Positions 1-4,237 of a DNA stretch of 23,152 bases are shown here, one piece after another. The DNA is taken from the IMG/VR virus record IMGVR_UViG_3300042261_000591, positions 1-23,152 of that record; one strand, written 5' to 3'. Made by a program: the position numbers and the translations under genes. A model generated the notes under the pieces. The model was given only the letters and a program-made list of their open reading frames with translations, was not told the DNA's origin and ran no database searches. How positions within the stretch are numbered: the first letter of the stretch is position 1; each line of letters begins with the position of its first letter. Origin of the DNA: a virus.

Positions 1-1
1 C

Positions 2-214
2 AACGATCTCAGCGGACTTGTTGATAAGTATGCTGAATTCGTGATGGATTCGATGGACATGAAGACGATGGAACAATTCGTCTTTGATACACTTGTCGAA
101 TCGTATTGTGGTTATAGTGAAGAAGAATTGATTAGTGAGATTCGTGAATGTTATGGTGACGAATGGTTTGAGGATAATGGTATCGAACTGAGCAACGGAC
201 CTGATGCCGTGTGA
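2..214 (+). CDS. Partial small acidic hypothetical protein (5' end outside window)
   Basis: The frame is open from the window edge and ends at TGA 212-214, giving 70 visible residues; the start lies to the left. The peptide is acidic and looks helical (starts NDLSGLVDKYAEFVMDSMDM). It resembles short cyanomyovirus proteins of the pattern LVDKYVEFVMDSMDM...E..Y, recalled rather than searched. Composition is less GC-rich than the cassettes that follow. No catalytic motif or membrane segment is visible. The stop is followed by the TGGCACA motif and a G-run/C-run hairpin, as after several cassette genes, so it is probably the last gene of its own unit. Function unknown. Confidence 0.7.
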   Translation, partial: NDLSGLVDKYAEFVMDSMDMKTMEQFVFDTLVESYCGYSEEELISEIRECYGDEWFEDNGIELSNGPDAV

Positions 215-226
215 CGGTTGAGGAAC

Positions 227-260
227 TGGCACAAGGGGGGTTGTGTTCGTGCTGCCCCCC
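227..260 (+). terminator. TGGCACA element plus G6/C6 hairpin
   Basis: TGGCACA (227-233) is followed by GGGGGG (235-240), a 14-nt loop and CCCCCC (255-260). There is no T-tract. It lies between a stop codon and the next promoter, so it is read as a U-tract-less terminator. CACAA/TTGTG could form a competing small hairpin. Confidence 0.45.
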
Positions 261-263
261 TGC

Positions 264-282
264 CATACTGACATCAGTTCAG
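264..282 (+). promoter_or_regulatory. Cassette promoter, copy 1
   Basis: CATACT at the -10 position is followed by gacatcagttcag, matching the CAGTTCA part of the cassette motif. The GTG start lies 29 nt after the -10 start, the same spacing as in other cassettes. The -10 box is the weakest of the set and no -35 box is visible. Confidence 0.55.
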
Positions 283-292
283 GGAAACCCCC

Positions 293-580
293 GTGCAATT
301 CCAACTCTTCCTCGGTCGCAACATCCCCGACGCTGGGCAAGTGACCAAGGCGATGATGACCCGCTTCATTCGTGAGCAGGTCTGCCCCCGCTTCGATGGG
401 TTCACCGTCACCGAAGGCGTGGGATTCTGGAAAGGTGAGCAAGAGCAGGTGACCATCCTGACCTTTATCACCGACGACAGCGACAGCGTGGCAGCGATCG
501 CTGAGGCATTCAAAACCGCCTTCCGTCAGGAGAGCGTGCTCATGACCGAAGTGGCGCTGCCTGTGTGTCAGTTCGTGTAG
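293..580 (+). CDS. DUF3574-like small protein
   Basis: A 95-aa protein starting at GTG 293. That start sits 29 nt after the -10 box, and no better ATG lies near it; a purine-rich GGGAAA is about 10 nt upstream. The pattern FLGRNIPDAG (5-14), CPRFDGFTV, then a late QESVL and a C-terminal C..F matches what I know of DUF3574: a YFGR-like start, PRFPDGLTV, a central W, then QESVL and C..F. There is no signal peptide or membrane segment. DUF3574 has no established biochemical role to my knowledge, so the function is unknown. It is a single-gene unit with a hairpin after the stop. Confidence 0.75.
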   Translation: MQFQLFLGRNIPDAGQVTKAMMTRFIREQVCPRFDGFTVTEGVGFWKGEQEQVTILTFITDDSDSVAAIAEAFKTAFRQESVLMTEVALPVCQFV

Positions 581-607
581 TGGCACATCGGGGGCAGCAA
601 TGCCCCC
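581..607 (+). terminator. TGGCACA element plus GGGGGCA/TGCCCCC hairpin
   Basis: Directly after the stop, TGGCACA (581-587) precedes a perfect 7-bp stem (590-596 with 601-607) closed by a GCAA tetraloop, a GNRA loop. No T-tract follows; the next promoter begins 12 nt later. Confidence 0.6.
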
Positions 608-618
608 TCTCCACCCCC

Positions 619-636
619 TATAATGATTCCAGTTCA
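619..636 (+). promoter_or_regulatory. Cassette promoter, copy 2
   Basis: TATAAT 619-624 is followed by gattccagttca. It is preceded by a C-run (CCCCC) rather than a recognisable -35. The ATG lies 30 nt after the first base of the -10. Confidence 0.7.
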
Positions 637-648
637 GACAAAGACCAA

Positions 649-813
649 ATGCGCTACGACGTGATCTGCCCTTCCGCCCCCTGGGAGAACACGACCACCG
701 ATGAGGACCGTGCCTGGGATCTGTGCCTCTCCCTCTCTGAAGAGTACGGTTACTGCCAGGTTCGCCACAATGAGACGGGCATTATCATCGGAGACTATAC
801 CAACGGGCGCTAA
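649..813 (+). CDS. Small hypothetical protein, 54 aa
   Basis: ATG 649 is chosen over the in-frame upstream start at 565. It is 30 nt past TATAAT, whereas 565 would overlap the previous gene and lie upstream of the promoter. The product is acidic to neutral (starts MRYDVICPSAPWENTTTDED), with a short helical centre and a C-terminal beta-like HNETGIIIGDY. The shape (tyrosine-rich strands, W.LCLSLSEE.GY..V) suggests a compact alpha/beta fold, but no family is recognised. The stop codon lies in the loop of a terminator hairpin. Confidence 0.6.
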   Translation: MRYDVICPSAPWENTTTDEDRAWDLCLSLSEEYGYCQVRHNETGIIIGDYTNGR

Positions 814-830
814 GTCGCCCCCCTTTTTTT
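805..830 (+). terminator. Intrinsic terminator with stop codon in the loop
   Basis: GGGCG (805-809) pairs with CGCCC (816-820). The 6-nt loop includes the TAA stop (811-813), and CCC plus seven T residues follow. A classic Rho-independent layout, and one of only a few cassette terminators with a T-tract. Confidence 0.75.
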
Positions 831-839
831 ATACTTTTT

Positions 840-847
840 TATAAATA
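840..847 (+). promoter_or_regulatory. T4-type late promoter
   Basis: An exact TATAAATA, the T4 late promoter consensus read by gp55/gp33-type factors, ending 21 nt before ATG 869. It differs from the surrounding TAYAAT cassette promoters and serves only the endonuclease. Confidence 0.7.
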
Positions 848-868
848 AGTATAGGTGCGTGGCGTATT

Positions 869-1345
869 ATGAAACAACTAAAAAACCTCCCAGATTATTA
901 CATCACAGAAAATGCTGAGATTATTTCAAGGCGTTGTAAAAGAGAGAAAAAACTAAAACAATCTATTGATCGGTTTGGATACTTGAGAGTTGGGATGATG
1001 AACTCAGAAGGTAAAATAGAATGTCACAGAATCCACCGATTGATGATGCTAACCTATGGGGGAGATCCACCTATAGGTATGAAAGATCCGACAGTAGATC
1101 ACATCAATGGGGACAAACTTGACAATCGGATTGATAACTTGCAGTGGTTATCTAACAAAGATAATTCATACAAAGCGGTAAAAGATTCTGTAAAAACTTA
1201 TACCATACAATCCAAAAGTGGTAAGACATTTGTTATAACAAACATCAGTCAATTCTGCAGAGATAATAATTTGGATCGTAGTTGTTTGTTGAGAAGTTAT
1301 AACAAAGGGTGGTGGCACAAAGATTATAAAATTATTAGTAAGTAG
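869..1345 (+). CDS. HNH homing endonuclease (NUMOD4-HNH type)
   Basis: A 158-aa protein with a NUMOD4-like N-terminus (residues about 6-40, PDYYIT...I.S...KKLK...GY). The HNH core is at about 52-95: H56 in CHRIHRLM, D77-H78-N80 in VDHINGD, N86 and the NLQWLS motif at 90-95. The C-terminal part (117-150, SGKTFVITNISQFCRDNN) looks like a NUMOD1 DNA-binding helix. Such free-standing enzymes cut DNA site-specifically to spread their own gene. The catalytic residues look intact. It is markedly AT-rich and uses A/T-ending codons, unlike the GC-rich genes on both sides, so recent insertion is likely. It has its own late promoter 22 nt upstream of the ATG. Confidence 0.9.
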   Translation: MKQLKNLPDYYITENAEIISRRCKREKKLKQSIDRFGYLRVGMMNSEGKIECHRIHRLMMLTYGGDPPIGMKDPTVDHINGDKLDNRIDNLQWLSNKDNSYKAVKDSVKTYTIQSKSGKTFVITNISQFCRDNNLDRSCLLRSYNKGWWHKDYKIISK

Positions 1346-1442
1346 GTTCAGTGGCGATCATTTTCGTCATTAGGGCTACCCCGCCCCTCCTTCGCTTGTG
1401 ACCTTAGTATAAACCCCCAGGGGGAGCGAAGCGGCCGCCCGT

Positions 1443-1464
1443 GTGCCACTTCGTAAGGTGGCAC
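1443..1464 (+). terminator. Stem-loop, possible terminator
   Basis: A 9-bp stem (GTGCCACTT paired with the segment ending GTGGCAC, one G-U pair) with a 4-nt CGTA loop. No T-tract follows. It contains the TGGCAC sequence seen at other cassette ends. Confidence 0.45.
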
Positions 1465-1494
1465 AGACCCCGTAGACCTGGCACCCTGACCCCC

Positions 1495-1509
1495 TATAAT
1501 ACTTTCAGA
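1495..1509 (+). promoter_or_regulatory. Cassette promoter, copy 3 (long leader)
   Basis: TATAAT 1495-1500 plus actttcaga, with CCCC before it. The terminal GTTCA of the motif is replaced by GAAGC. The nearest ATG is 121 nt away instead of about 30. Confidence 0.6.
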
Positions 1510-1615
1510 AGCGAACCCTCCCAGCGAAACCACCCGACAGCGGGTCAGGTCCTGTGGTAAGATCCTTCACTTGCTGTAGGGGAGATCAGCACCCCACCCC
1601 AAAGCATTTCACCCG

Positions 1616-1750
1616 ATGACCGATCGTTCCTTTCAGACTGCCATCGCTGCCATGTGCTTCGCTATGGTGAGCATTGTGGCAGGCGCCTGGACCATCCACC
1701 TTGTGACACCTCAGCAAGTGGCACCCCAAGCGTCCACGATCACCATCTGA
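1616..1750 (+). CDS. Small single-pass membrane protein, 44 aa
   Basis: ATG 1616 to TGA 1748-1750. After a short polar N-terminus (MTDRSF), residues about 8-28 form a hydrophobic helix (AIAAMCFAMVSIVAGAWTIH) long enough to span a membrane. The C-terminal tail (VTPQQVAPQASTITI) is polar. There is no clear Shine-Dalgarno. GC-rich codon use matches the flanking cassettes, which supports it as coding. Its stop abuts the next cassette promoter. The role is unknown; small inner-membrane peptides are common in phage early regions. Confidence 0.55.
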   Translation: MTDRSFQTAIAAMCFAMVSIVAGAWTIHLVTPQQVAPQASTITI

Positions 1751-1755
1751 CCCCC

Positions 1756-1773
1756 TATAATACTTTCAGTTCA
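1756..1773 (+). promoter_or_regulatory. Cassette promoter, copy 4 (best consensus)
   Basis: TATAATACTTTCAGTTCA, a full match to the cassette consensus, preceded by CCCCC. The ATG is 31 nt downstream of the -10 start. Confidence 0.75.
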
Positions 1774-1786
1774 GAGGCACACCTCC

Positions 1787-2032
1787 ATGAAGGTCACTCC
1801 CATCGGCTCCAACCAAACCCAAGTCTCCCTGGCAGACGGGACTGAGGTCCTGTTCTCCTACGCCACCCCCGTCGCCGCCTTGGTGCCTGGTAAGGGGTGG
1901 ATGCGGACTGAAAAGACCCATAGCGTCACCACGACCAAGCACGTTAACCGCTGGTTGAACAACAACGCCAGCACCTACGCTAAGGTGGCGCTTGTGCCAC
2001 AATGGGATCTGGACCAACTGGTGGCGTTCTGA
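1787..2032 (+). CDS. DUF8033-like cyanophage protein, 81 aa
   Basis: An 81-aa protein with the pattern MKVTPIGSNQTQVSLADGTE, then VLFSYATPVAA and WMRTEKTHSVTTTKHVNRWL. This closely fits a small family common in phages and cyanophages (DGT.VLFSY.TPVA......TS...SVTTT.HINKW), which I remember as DUF8033; the family name is the less certain part. The N-terminus is beta-rich and one amphipathic helix lies near VNRWL. The start is supported by the 31-nt spacing from TATAAT. The GAGG 5-14 nt upstream could act as a ribosome binding site. Function unknown. The stop codon lies inside a hairpin loop. Confidence 0.8.
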   Translation: MKVTPIGSNQTQVSLADGTEVLFSYATPVAALVPGKGWMRTEKTHSVTTTKHVNRWLNNNASTYAKVALVPQWDLDQLVAF

Positions 2033-2043
2033 GGGGCGCCACC
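2020..2043 (+). terminator. Hairpin with stop codon in loop
   Basis: GGTGGCG (2020-2026) pairs perfectly with CGCCACC (2037-2043). The 10-nt loop contains the TGA (2030-2032). No T-tract; the next promoter starts 4 nt later. Confidence 0.5.
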
Positions 2044-2046
2044 CCT

Positions 2047-2064
2047 TACAATACTCTCAGATCA
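2047..2064 (+). promoter_or_regulatory. Cassette promoter, copy 5
   Basis: TACAAT followed by actctcagatca, preceded by CCCCT. The ATG is 30 nt downstream of the -10 start. Confidence 0.7.
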
Positions 2065-2076
2065 AACGAACCGACC

Positions 2077-2253
2077 ATGACCTACGCTCAGATCACCGCC
2101 TCCGAACTCTCCGCCTCTGAGGCACGGTGCGCCATCTTTGACCTGGCAGACGACTTCTCCTGGGAGACCGTCGCCCGTGAGATGATCTCCCGCATGAGCG
2201 GCGATGAGGCGCGGGAGTTTGTGGAGGACTTCATCTCCCTCTATGCCGATTGA
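2077..2253 (+). CDS. Small acidic helical protein, 58 aa
   Basis: ATG 2077 is preferred over the in-frame 2002 because 2002 lies inside the preceding gene and upstream of the promoter. The product MTYAQITASELSASEARCAI... is acidic and predicted all-helical, ending EFVEDFISLYAD. No family is recognised. Its tail (REFVEDFISLYAD) loosely recalls the partial gene at the left edge (EFVMD...D), and the sequence after both stops is also shared (TGAGG.ACTGGCACA), hinting at duplicated cassettes. Function unknown. Confidence 0.65.
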   Translation: MTYAQITASELSASEARCAIFDLADDFSWETVAREMISRMSGDEAREFVEDFISLYAD

Positions 2254-2258
2254 GGCAC

Positions 2259-2287
2259 TGGCACACTGGGGGTCACACCCGACCCCC
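2259..2287 (+). terminator. TGGCACA element plus GGGGGTC/GACCCCC hairpin
   Basis: TGGCACA (2259-2265), then a perfect 7-bp stem (2268-2274 with 2281-2287) with an ACACCC loop and no T-tract. Confidence 0.6.
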
Positions 2288-2295
2288 TGACCCCC

Positions 2296-2313
2296 TACAA
2301 TACTCTCAGTTCA
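2296..2313 (+). promoter_or_regulatory. Cassette promoter, copy 6
   Basis: TACAATACTCTCAGTTCA, a full consensus match, preceded by CCCCC. The ATG is 30 nt from the -10 start. Confidence 0.75.
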
Positions 2314-2325
2314 CAAGGAAACCCG

Positions 2326-2511
2326 ATGAAAGTCTACGCCGTCATCGCTGGAACCGACTACGAAGGGCAATCCTTTGACTCCCTGCGTCTGTTTGATTGC
2401 CGCTCCACCGCTGAGGATTATGAACTGGAACTGCAGAAGCAGTTCGGTGTAGACTACACCCTGCTGGAAGTGCGGGAGGTCTGCATGAAGTCCGCTCTGG
2501 CAACCGCCTGA
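2326..2511 (+). CDS. Small hypothetical protein, 61 aa (MKVYAVIAG type)
   Basis: A 61-aa protein starting MKVYAVIAGTDYEGQSFDSL. A beta strand, then SLRLFDCRSTAEDYELELQK forming a helix, then a second strand YTLLEVREV, suggest a small beta-alpha-beta fold. It resembles the widespread phage peptides of the form MKVYVV.....YEG......F.....AE.Y, which have no assigned function. This leader is one of the few with a plausible Shine-Dalgarno (AAGGA, 10 nt before the ATG). It is a single-gene unit. Confidence 0.7.
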   Translation: MKVYAVIAGTDYEGQSFDSLRLFDCRSTAEDYELELQKQFGVDYTLLEVREVCMKSALATA

Positions 2512-2516
2512 GCAAC

Positions 2517-2552
2517 TGGCACACTGGGAACGGCAGCGCCCCAAAGACTGCC
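2517..2552 (+). terminator. TGGCACA element plus GGCAG/CTGCC hairpin
   Basis: TGGCACA (2517-2523), then GGGAAC and a hairpin of GGCAG (2532-2536) with CTGCC (2548-2552). Loop CGCCCCAAAGA. A variant with compensatory changes occurs at 2960-2981. Confidence 0.55.
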
Positions 2553-2553
2553 C

Positions 2554-2571
2554 TACAATTCTCTCAGTTCA
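2554..2571 (+). promoter_or_regulatory. Cassette promoter, copy 7
   Basis: TACAATTCTCTCAGTTCA. The ATG lies 32 nt from the -10 start. The promoter abuts the hairpin ending at 2552. Confidence 0.72.
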
Positions 2572-2585
2572 CCAAACGAACCCCA

Positions 2586-2750
2586 ATGCGTTACAACCCC
2601 GCCACCGACCGCGCCTGCAGCATTGAAGAGATCGCTGCCCAGTGCAAAGCGGCAATCCTGAAGGCAGATGCCTGCCGCGCCATCGACACCGCCTACGATG
2701 AGATTCTGACCTTCTACCGCTGGGAGGAGGATCTGCTGGTCGCCGCCTGA
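2586..2750 (+). CDS. Small hypothetical protein, 54 aa
   Basis: ATG 2586 to TGA 2748-2750. The product starts MRYNPATDRACSIEEIAAQC and continues as a long helix rich in Ala, Glu and Lys, ending YRWEEDLLVAA. Three cysteines are present (residues 11, 20 and 29) without a metal-binding spacing I recognise. The start is supported by the promoter distance. The next promoter begins immediately after the stop, with no hairpin between. Function unknown. Confidence 0.6.
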   Translation: MRYNPATDRACSIEEIAAQCKAAILKADACRAIDTAYDEILTFYRWEEDLLVAA

Positions 2751-2755
2751 TCTGC

Positions 2756-2761
2756 TACAAT
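2756..2761 (+). promoter_or_regulatory. Cassette promoter, copy 8 (downstream part replaced)
   Basis: CTGCTACAAT, like copy 10 at 3435, but the downstream CTCTCAGTTCA is replaced by a GGGGGC/GCCCCC hairpin (2765-2782). Only the -10 box is conserved. Confidence 0.45.
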
Positions 2762-2764
2762 ACA

Positions 2765-2782
2765 GGGGGCAGCAACGCCCCC
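2765..2782 (+). other. GGGGGC/GCCCCC hairpin in the leader
   Basis: A perfect 6-bp stem (2765-2770 with 2777-2782) and AGCAAC loop, nearly the same sequence as the terminator at 590-607. Here it lies after the -10 box, so it would be in the transcript leader or force an early stop. Confidence 0.55.
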
Positions 2783-2803
2783 TCCACCCCATCACCTGAA
2801 CCG

Positions 2804-2947
2804 ATGAGCACTCGCTACGAAGTCCGCTACCGCGTCCCCTACAATGAGTGTGAGTGGCGCTCCCAGTTCTTCCGCACCCTTGACGAAGCGGAGCGCATGG
2901 TCGCCTTCTACCGCTCCTGTGGGTCGCCCGCTCACCTGGCACCCTGA
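2804..2947 (+). CDS. Small hypothetical protein, 47 aa
   Basis: ATG 2804 to TGA 2945-2947. The product begins MSTRYEVRYRVPYNECEWRS, a beta hairpin pattern. It continues FFRTLDEAERMVAFYRSCGSPAHLAP, a helix plus a short tail, which recalls a widespread phage peptide type (YEVRY.....W....F.TL.EAE....F..S.G). The last codons overlap a TGGCAC sequence. No function is known. It probably shares a transcript with the next small gene, which lacks its own full promoter. Confidence 0.6.
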   Translation: MSTRYEVRYRVPYNECEWRSQFFRTLDEAERMVAFYRSCGSPAHLAP

Positions 2948-2959
2948 ACCAATGGGAAC

Positions 2960-2981
2960 GGGAGCGCCCTTAAAGACTCCC
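2960..2981 (+). terminator. GGGAG/CTCCC hairpin, variant of 2532-2552
   Basis: GGGAG (2960-2964) pairs with CTCCC (2977-2981), loop CGCCCTTAAAGA. TGGGA (2953-2957) could also pair with TCCCA (2978-2982). It has the same layout as 2532-2552 but a changed, still paired, base pair. Confidence 0.5.
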
Positions 2982-3011
2982 AGCAAACCAACCAACTATC
3001 CTAGCACACCC

Positions 3012-3155
3012 ATGACCCTTGACCTTGCCATCTCCCTGCTCCGCCAGGGCCGCAACGGTTCCCAGATCCTGAGCATCCTGGAGGGACTTGAAGACGGACA
3101 GCGCATCGCCCAGGAGGGTGACGCCGAACCGACCGCCGATCCGATCCAATTCTGA
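3012..3155 (+). CDS. Small hypothetical protein, 47 aa
   Basis: ATG 3012 is chosen because in-frame upstream starts overlap the previous gene. The product MTLDLAISLLRQGRNGSQIL then SILEGLEDGQRIAQEG is a pair of helices followed by an acidic, proline-containing tail (DAEPTADPIQF). LLRQG.NGSQIL.IL resembles the small cyanophage pattern of alternating leucine helices, but no domain is recognised. There is no cassette promoter before it. The only -10-like string, TATCCT at 2997, is too close to the ATG. Co-transcription with the gene at 2804 is more likely. Confidence 0.55.
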   Translation: MTLDLAISLLRQGRNGSQILSILEGLEDGQRIAQEGDAEPTADPIQF

Positions 3156-3158
3156 TAG

Positions 3159-3191
3159 TGGCACAACGGAGGGGCACACCCCCTCCCTTTT
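3159..3191 (+). terminator. TGGCACA element plus intrinsic terminator
   Basis: TGGCACA (3159-3165), then GGAGGGG (3168-3174), loop CACAC, CCCCTCC (3180-3186), C and TTTT. A good Rho-independent terminator. Confidence 0.75.
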
Positions 3192-3196
3192 GCCTC

Positions 3197-3214
3197 TATA
3201 CTGATCTCAGTTCA
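3197..3214 (+). promoter_or_regulatory. Cassette promoter, copy 9
   Basis: TATACT followed by gatctcagttca. The leader after it (gacaaagacc) is the same as in copy 2. The ATG is 29 nt from the -10 start. Confidence 0.7.
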
Positions 3215-3225
3215 GACAAAGACCG

Positions 3226-3429
3226 ATGAACCGCAACGCCGCCGACCTGCAACAGTTCCTGGATGACCTGACCCCCCTGGAGCGGGAGGCAATCGCCAAT
3301 GCTACCGCTCAGGATTGGATCGACGCCTTCGGTTCCTGTGTGAAAGATCCTGAGTTCTGGCAGGGTATCGGCGCCGCCTTCCTGGAGGGTCTGCAACGGG
3401 GTCTGAACGACTACCTGAACGACCGCTGA
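3226..3429 (+). CDS. Small acidic helical protein, 67 aa
   Basis: A 67-aa protein starting MNRNAADLQQFLDDLTPLER. The whole sequence reads as amphipathic helices (FLDDLTPLEREAIANATAQDW, then FWQGIGAAFLEGLQRGLNDYL) separated by a short turn with one Cys. It is acidic and cytosolic, with no membrane segment. No family is recognised. The leader matches that of the gene at 649, which supports the start. It is followed directly by the next promoter with no hairpin. Confidence 0.65.
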   Translation: MNRNAADLQQFLDDLTPLEREAIANATAQDWIDAFGSCVKDPEFWQGIGAAFLEGLQRGLNDYLNDR

Positions 3430-3434
3430 CCTGC

Positions 3435-3449
3435 TACAATACTCTCAAC
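3435..3449 (+). promoter_or_regulatory. Cassette promoter, copy 10
   Basis: CTGC then TACAATACTCTCAACCA; the final GTTCA is lost. The ATG is 28 nt from the -10 start, and the previous stop is 5 nt before the box. Confidence 0.6.
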
Positions 3450-3462
3450 CACAATCGACCCG

Positions 3463-3642
3463 ATGATCCGCCAAGGTCCCTTCCTGATCAACGCCACCGC
3501 CGCCGCTGATCCTGCCTGCCAAGCGGCGATGGCATCCTACCTGGAGCGCCTGCAGCAGGAGGAAGTCCGCCGCGAAGCGATCCGCTCAGGTCGGGCACCC
3601 GCAGGACAGTGGGCAACCTGGCACATCAGCGACCGCCACTGA
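3463..3642 (+). CDS. Small hypothetical protein, 59 aa
   Basis: ATG 3463 to TGA 3640-3642. The product starts MIRQGPFLINATAAADPACQ. It continues with a charged helix (MASYLERLQQEEVRREAIRS) and a basic, tryptophan-containing tail (GQWATWHISDRH). The central helix could form a coiled coil or dimer interface. No family is recognised. Codon use is strongly GC-ending like its neighbours. Confidence 0.55.
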   Translation: MIRQGPFLINATAAADPACQAAMASYLERLQQEEVRREAIRSGRAPAGQWATWHISDRH

Positions 3643-3656
3643 TCCTCCCCACCCTC

Positions 3657-3671
3657 TATAATTCTCTCAAG
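3657..3671 (+). promoter_or_regulatory. Cassette promoter, copy 11
   Basis: TATAAT followed by tctctcaag. The first ATG is only 17 nt from the -10 start; a second in-frame ATG (3719) is 62 nt away. Neither has the usual 30-nt spacing. Confidence 0.6.
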
Positions 3672-3673
3672 CG

Positions 3674-4237
3674 ATGCCCGCCGCCCAACTTCGCTGGTAT
3701 CACCAACTGGATCCTGAAATGACCGCCGCTACCATCACCACCGCTCAGCAGCAATACCTGGACGCCTTCGCTGCCCTCTACGAAGCAGCGGACGCCCTGA
3801 ACGCTGGCGACCCCATGTCCTATGCCCGCTCCCGTGAGATCCACCTTGCCTGCCTCCTGGGGCACACGGTCGCTGATACCTACAGCGGCGCTGACGCCTA
3901 CGAAGCGGACGGGACCCCTGTAGAATACAAGTCCACCATCGGCGCTCAGATCAGCGCAACCTACAATGGCATCAGTGTGCAACCGACCTGGGAGGATCAG
4001 GAAGCATACCTGATCGACCACAAAATCGGCGCCTATGCCCGCCACTATTATGCCCGCTACGAAGGCGCCCAGGTCGCTGAGGTGTGGGTCCTGGATTCTG
4101 ATACGGTGCTCTCCCTGCTCCTGCCGAAGGCACAGAAGCAATACGCCAGCAAGCGCAACGGCAAGGCAAAGGACCCCCGCATCGGTGTCACCCTCTCCGC
4201 TGGTGAGATCCGCCGTTACGGTCGCCGCCTGGTATGA
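3674..4237 (+). CDS. Putative PD-(D/E)XK nuclease-fold protein, 187 aa
   Basis: By far the largest cassette protein. Residues 74-88 (DAYEADGTPVEYKST) give D79-x4-E84-x-K86, a good PD-(D/E)XK signature, with E55 on the preceding helix (SREIHL) as a further candidate ligand. A conserved-looking block follows (ATYNGISVQPTWEDQEAYL, 95-113), then HYYARYEG....EVW, LLPK and the C-terminal DPRIG....AGEIRRYG. I recall similar proteins in cyanomyoviruses without assigned function. Endonuclease activity is inferred, and host or rival-phage DNA is the likely substrate. The start is ambiguous: 3674 would leave almost no leader, while 3719 would give a 172-aa protein that keeps all motifs. The stop overlaps the next start (ATGA). 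Confidence 0.6.
   Translation: MPAAQLRWYHQLDPEMTAATITTAQQQYLDAFAALYEAADALNAGDPMSYARSREIHLACLLGHTVADTYSGADAYEADGTPVEYKSTIGAQISATYNGISVQPTWEDQEAYLIDHKIGAYARHYYARYEGAQVAEVWVLDSDTVLSLLLPKAQKQYASKRNGKAKDPRIGVTLSAGEIRRYGRRLV

Larger units (their letters stand above)
1346..1615 (+). other. 270-nt gene-free stretch with two hairpins and an orphan cassette promoter
   Basis: No convincing ORF is seen on either strand. It holds a nested hairpin (CTTCGCT 1390-1396 with AGCGAAG 1425-1431, enclosing CCCCC/GGGGG at 1414-1424), a second stem-loop (1443-1464) and a cassette promoter (1495). A leader of about 110 nt follows to the next ATG, with CCCG/CGGG and GGGG/CCCC mini-hairpins. This could be remnants of a lost cassette. 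Confidence 0.6.

Noticed and set aside
565-648. Upstream in-frame start for the gene at 649
   Set aside because: It would overlap the preceding gene and precede the promoter and the hairpin at 590-607; ATG 649 has the standard spacing.
1348-1533. Minus-strand 61-codon ORF over the gap after the endonuclease
   Set aside because: It covers two hairpins and a cassette promoter, has no promoter of its own and no recognisable sequence. It is an accident of GC-rich DNA lacking stops.
2553-2942. Minus-strand 129-codon ORF
   Set aside because: It spans two + strand cassettes, a promoter and a hairpin. No ribosome site or family match is seen.
2997-3002. TATCCT as a promoter for the gene at 3012
   Set aside because: It is only 15 nt from the ATG to the box start, with no CTCTCAGTTCA after it. 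It probably arises by chance.
3656-4141. Minus-strand 161-codon ORF opposite the nuclease-like gene
   Set aside because: It is antisense to a gene with a clear motif and promoter. Long open antisense frames are expected in GC-rich coding DNA.
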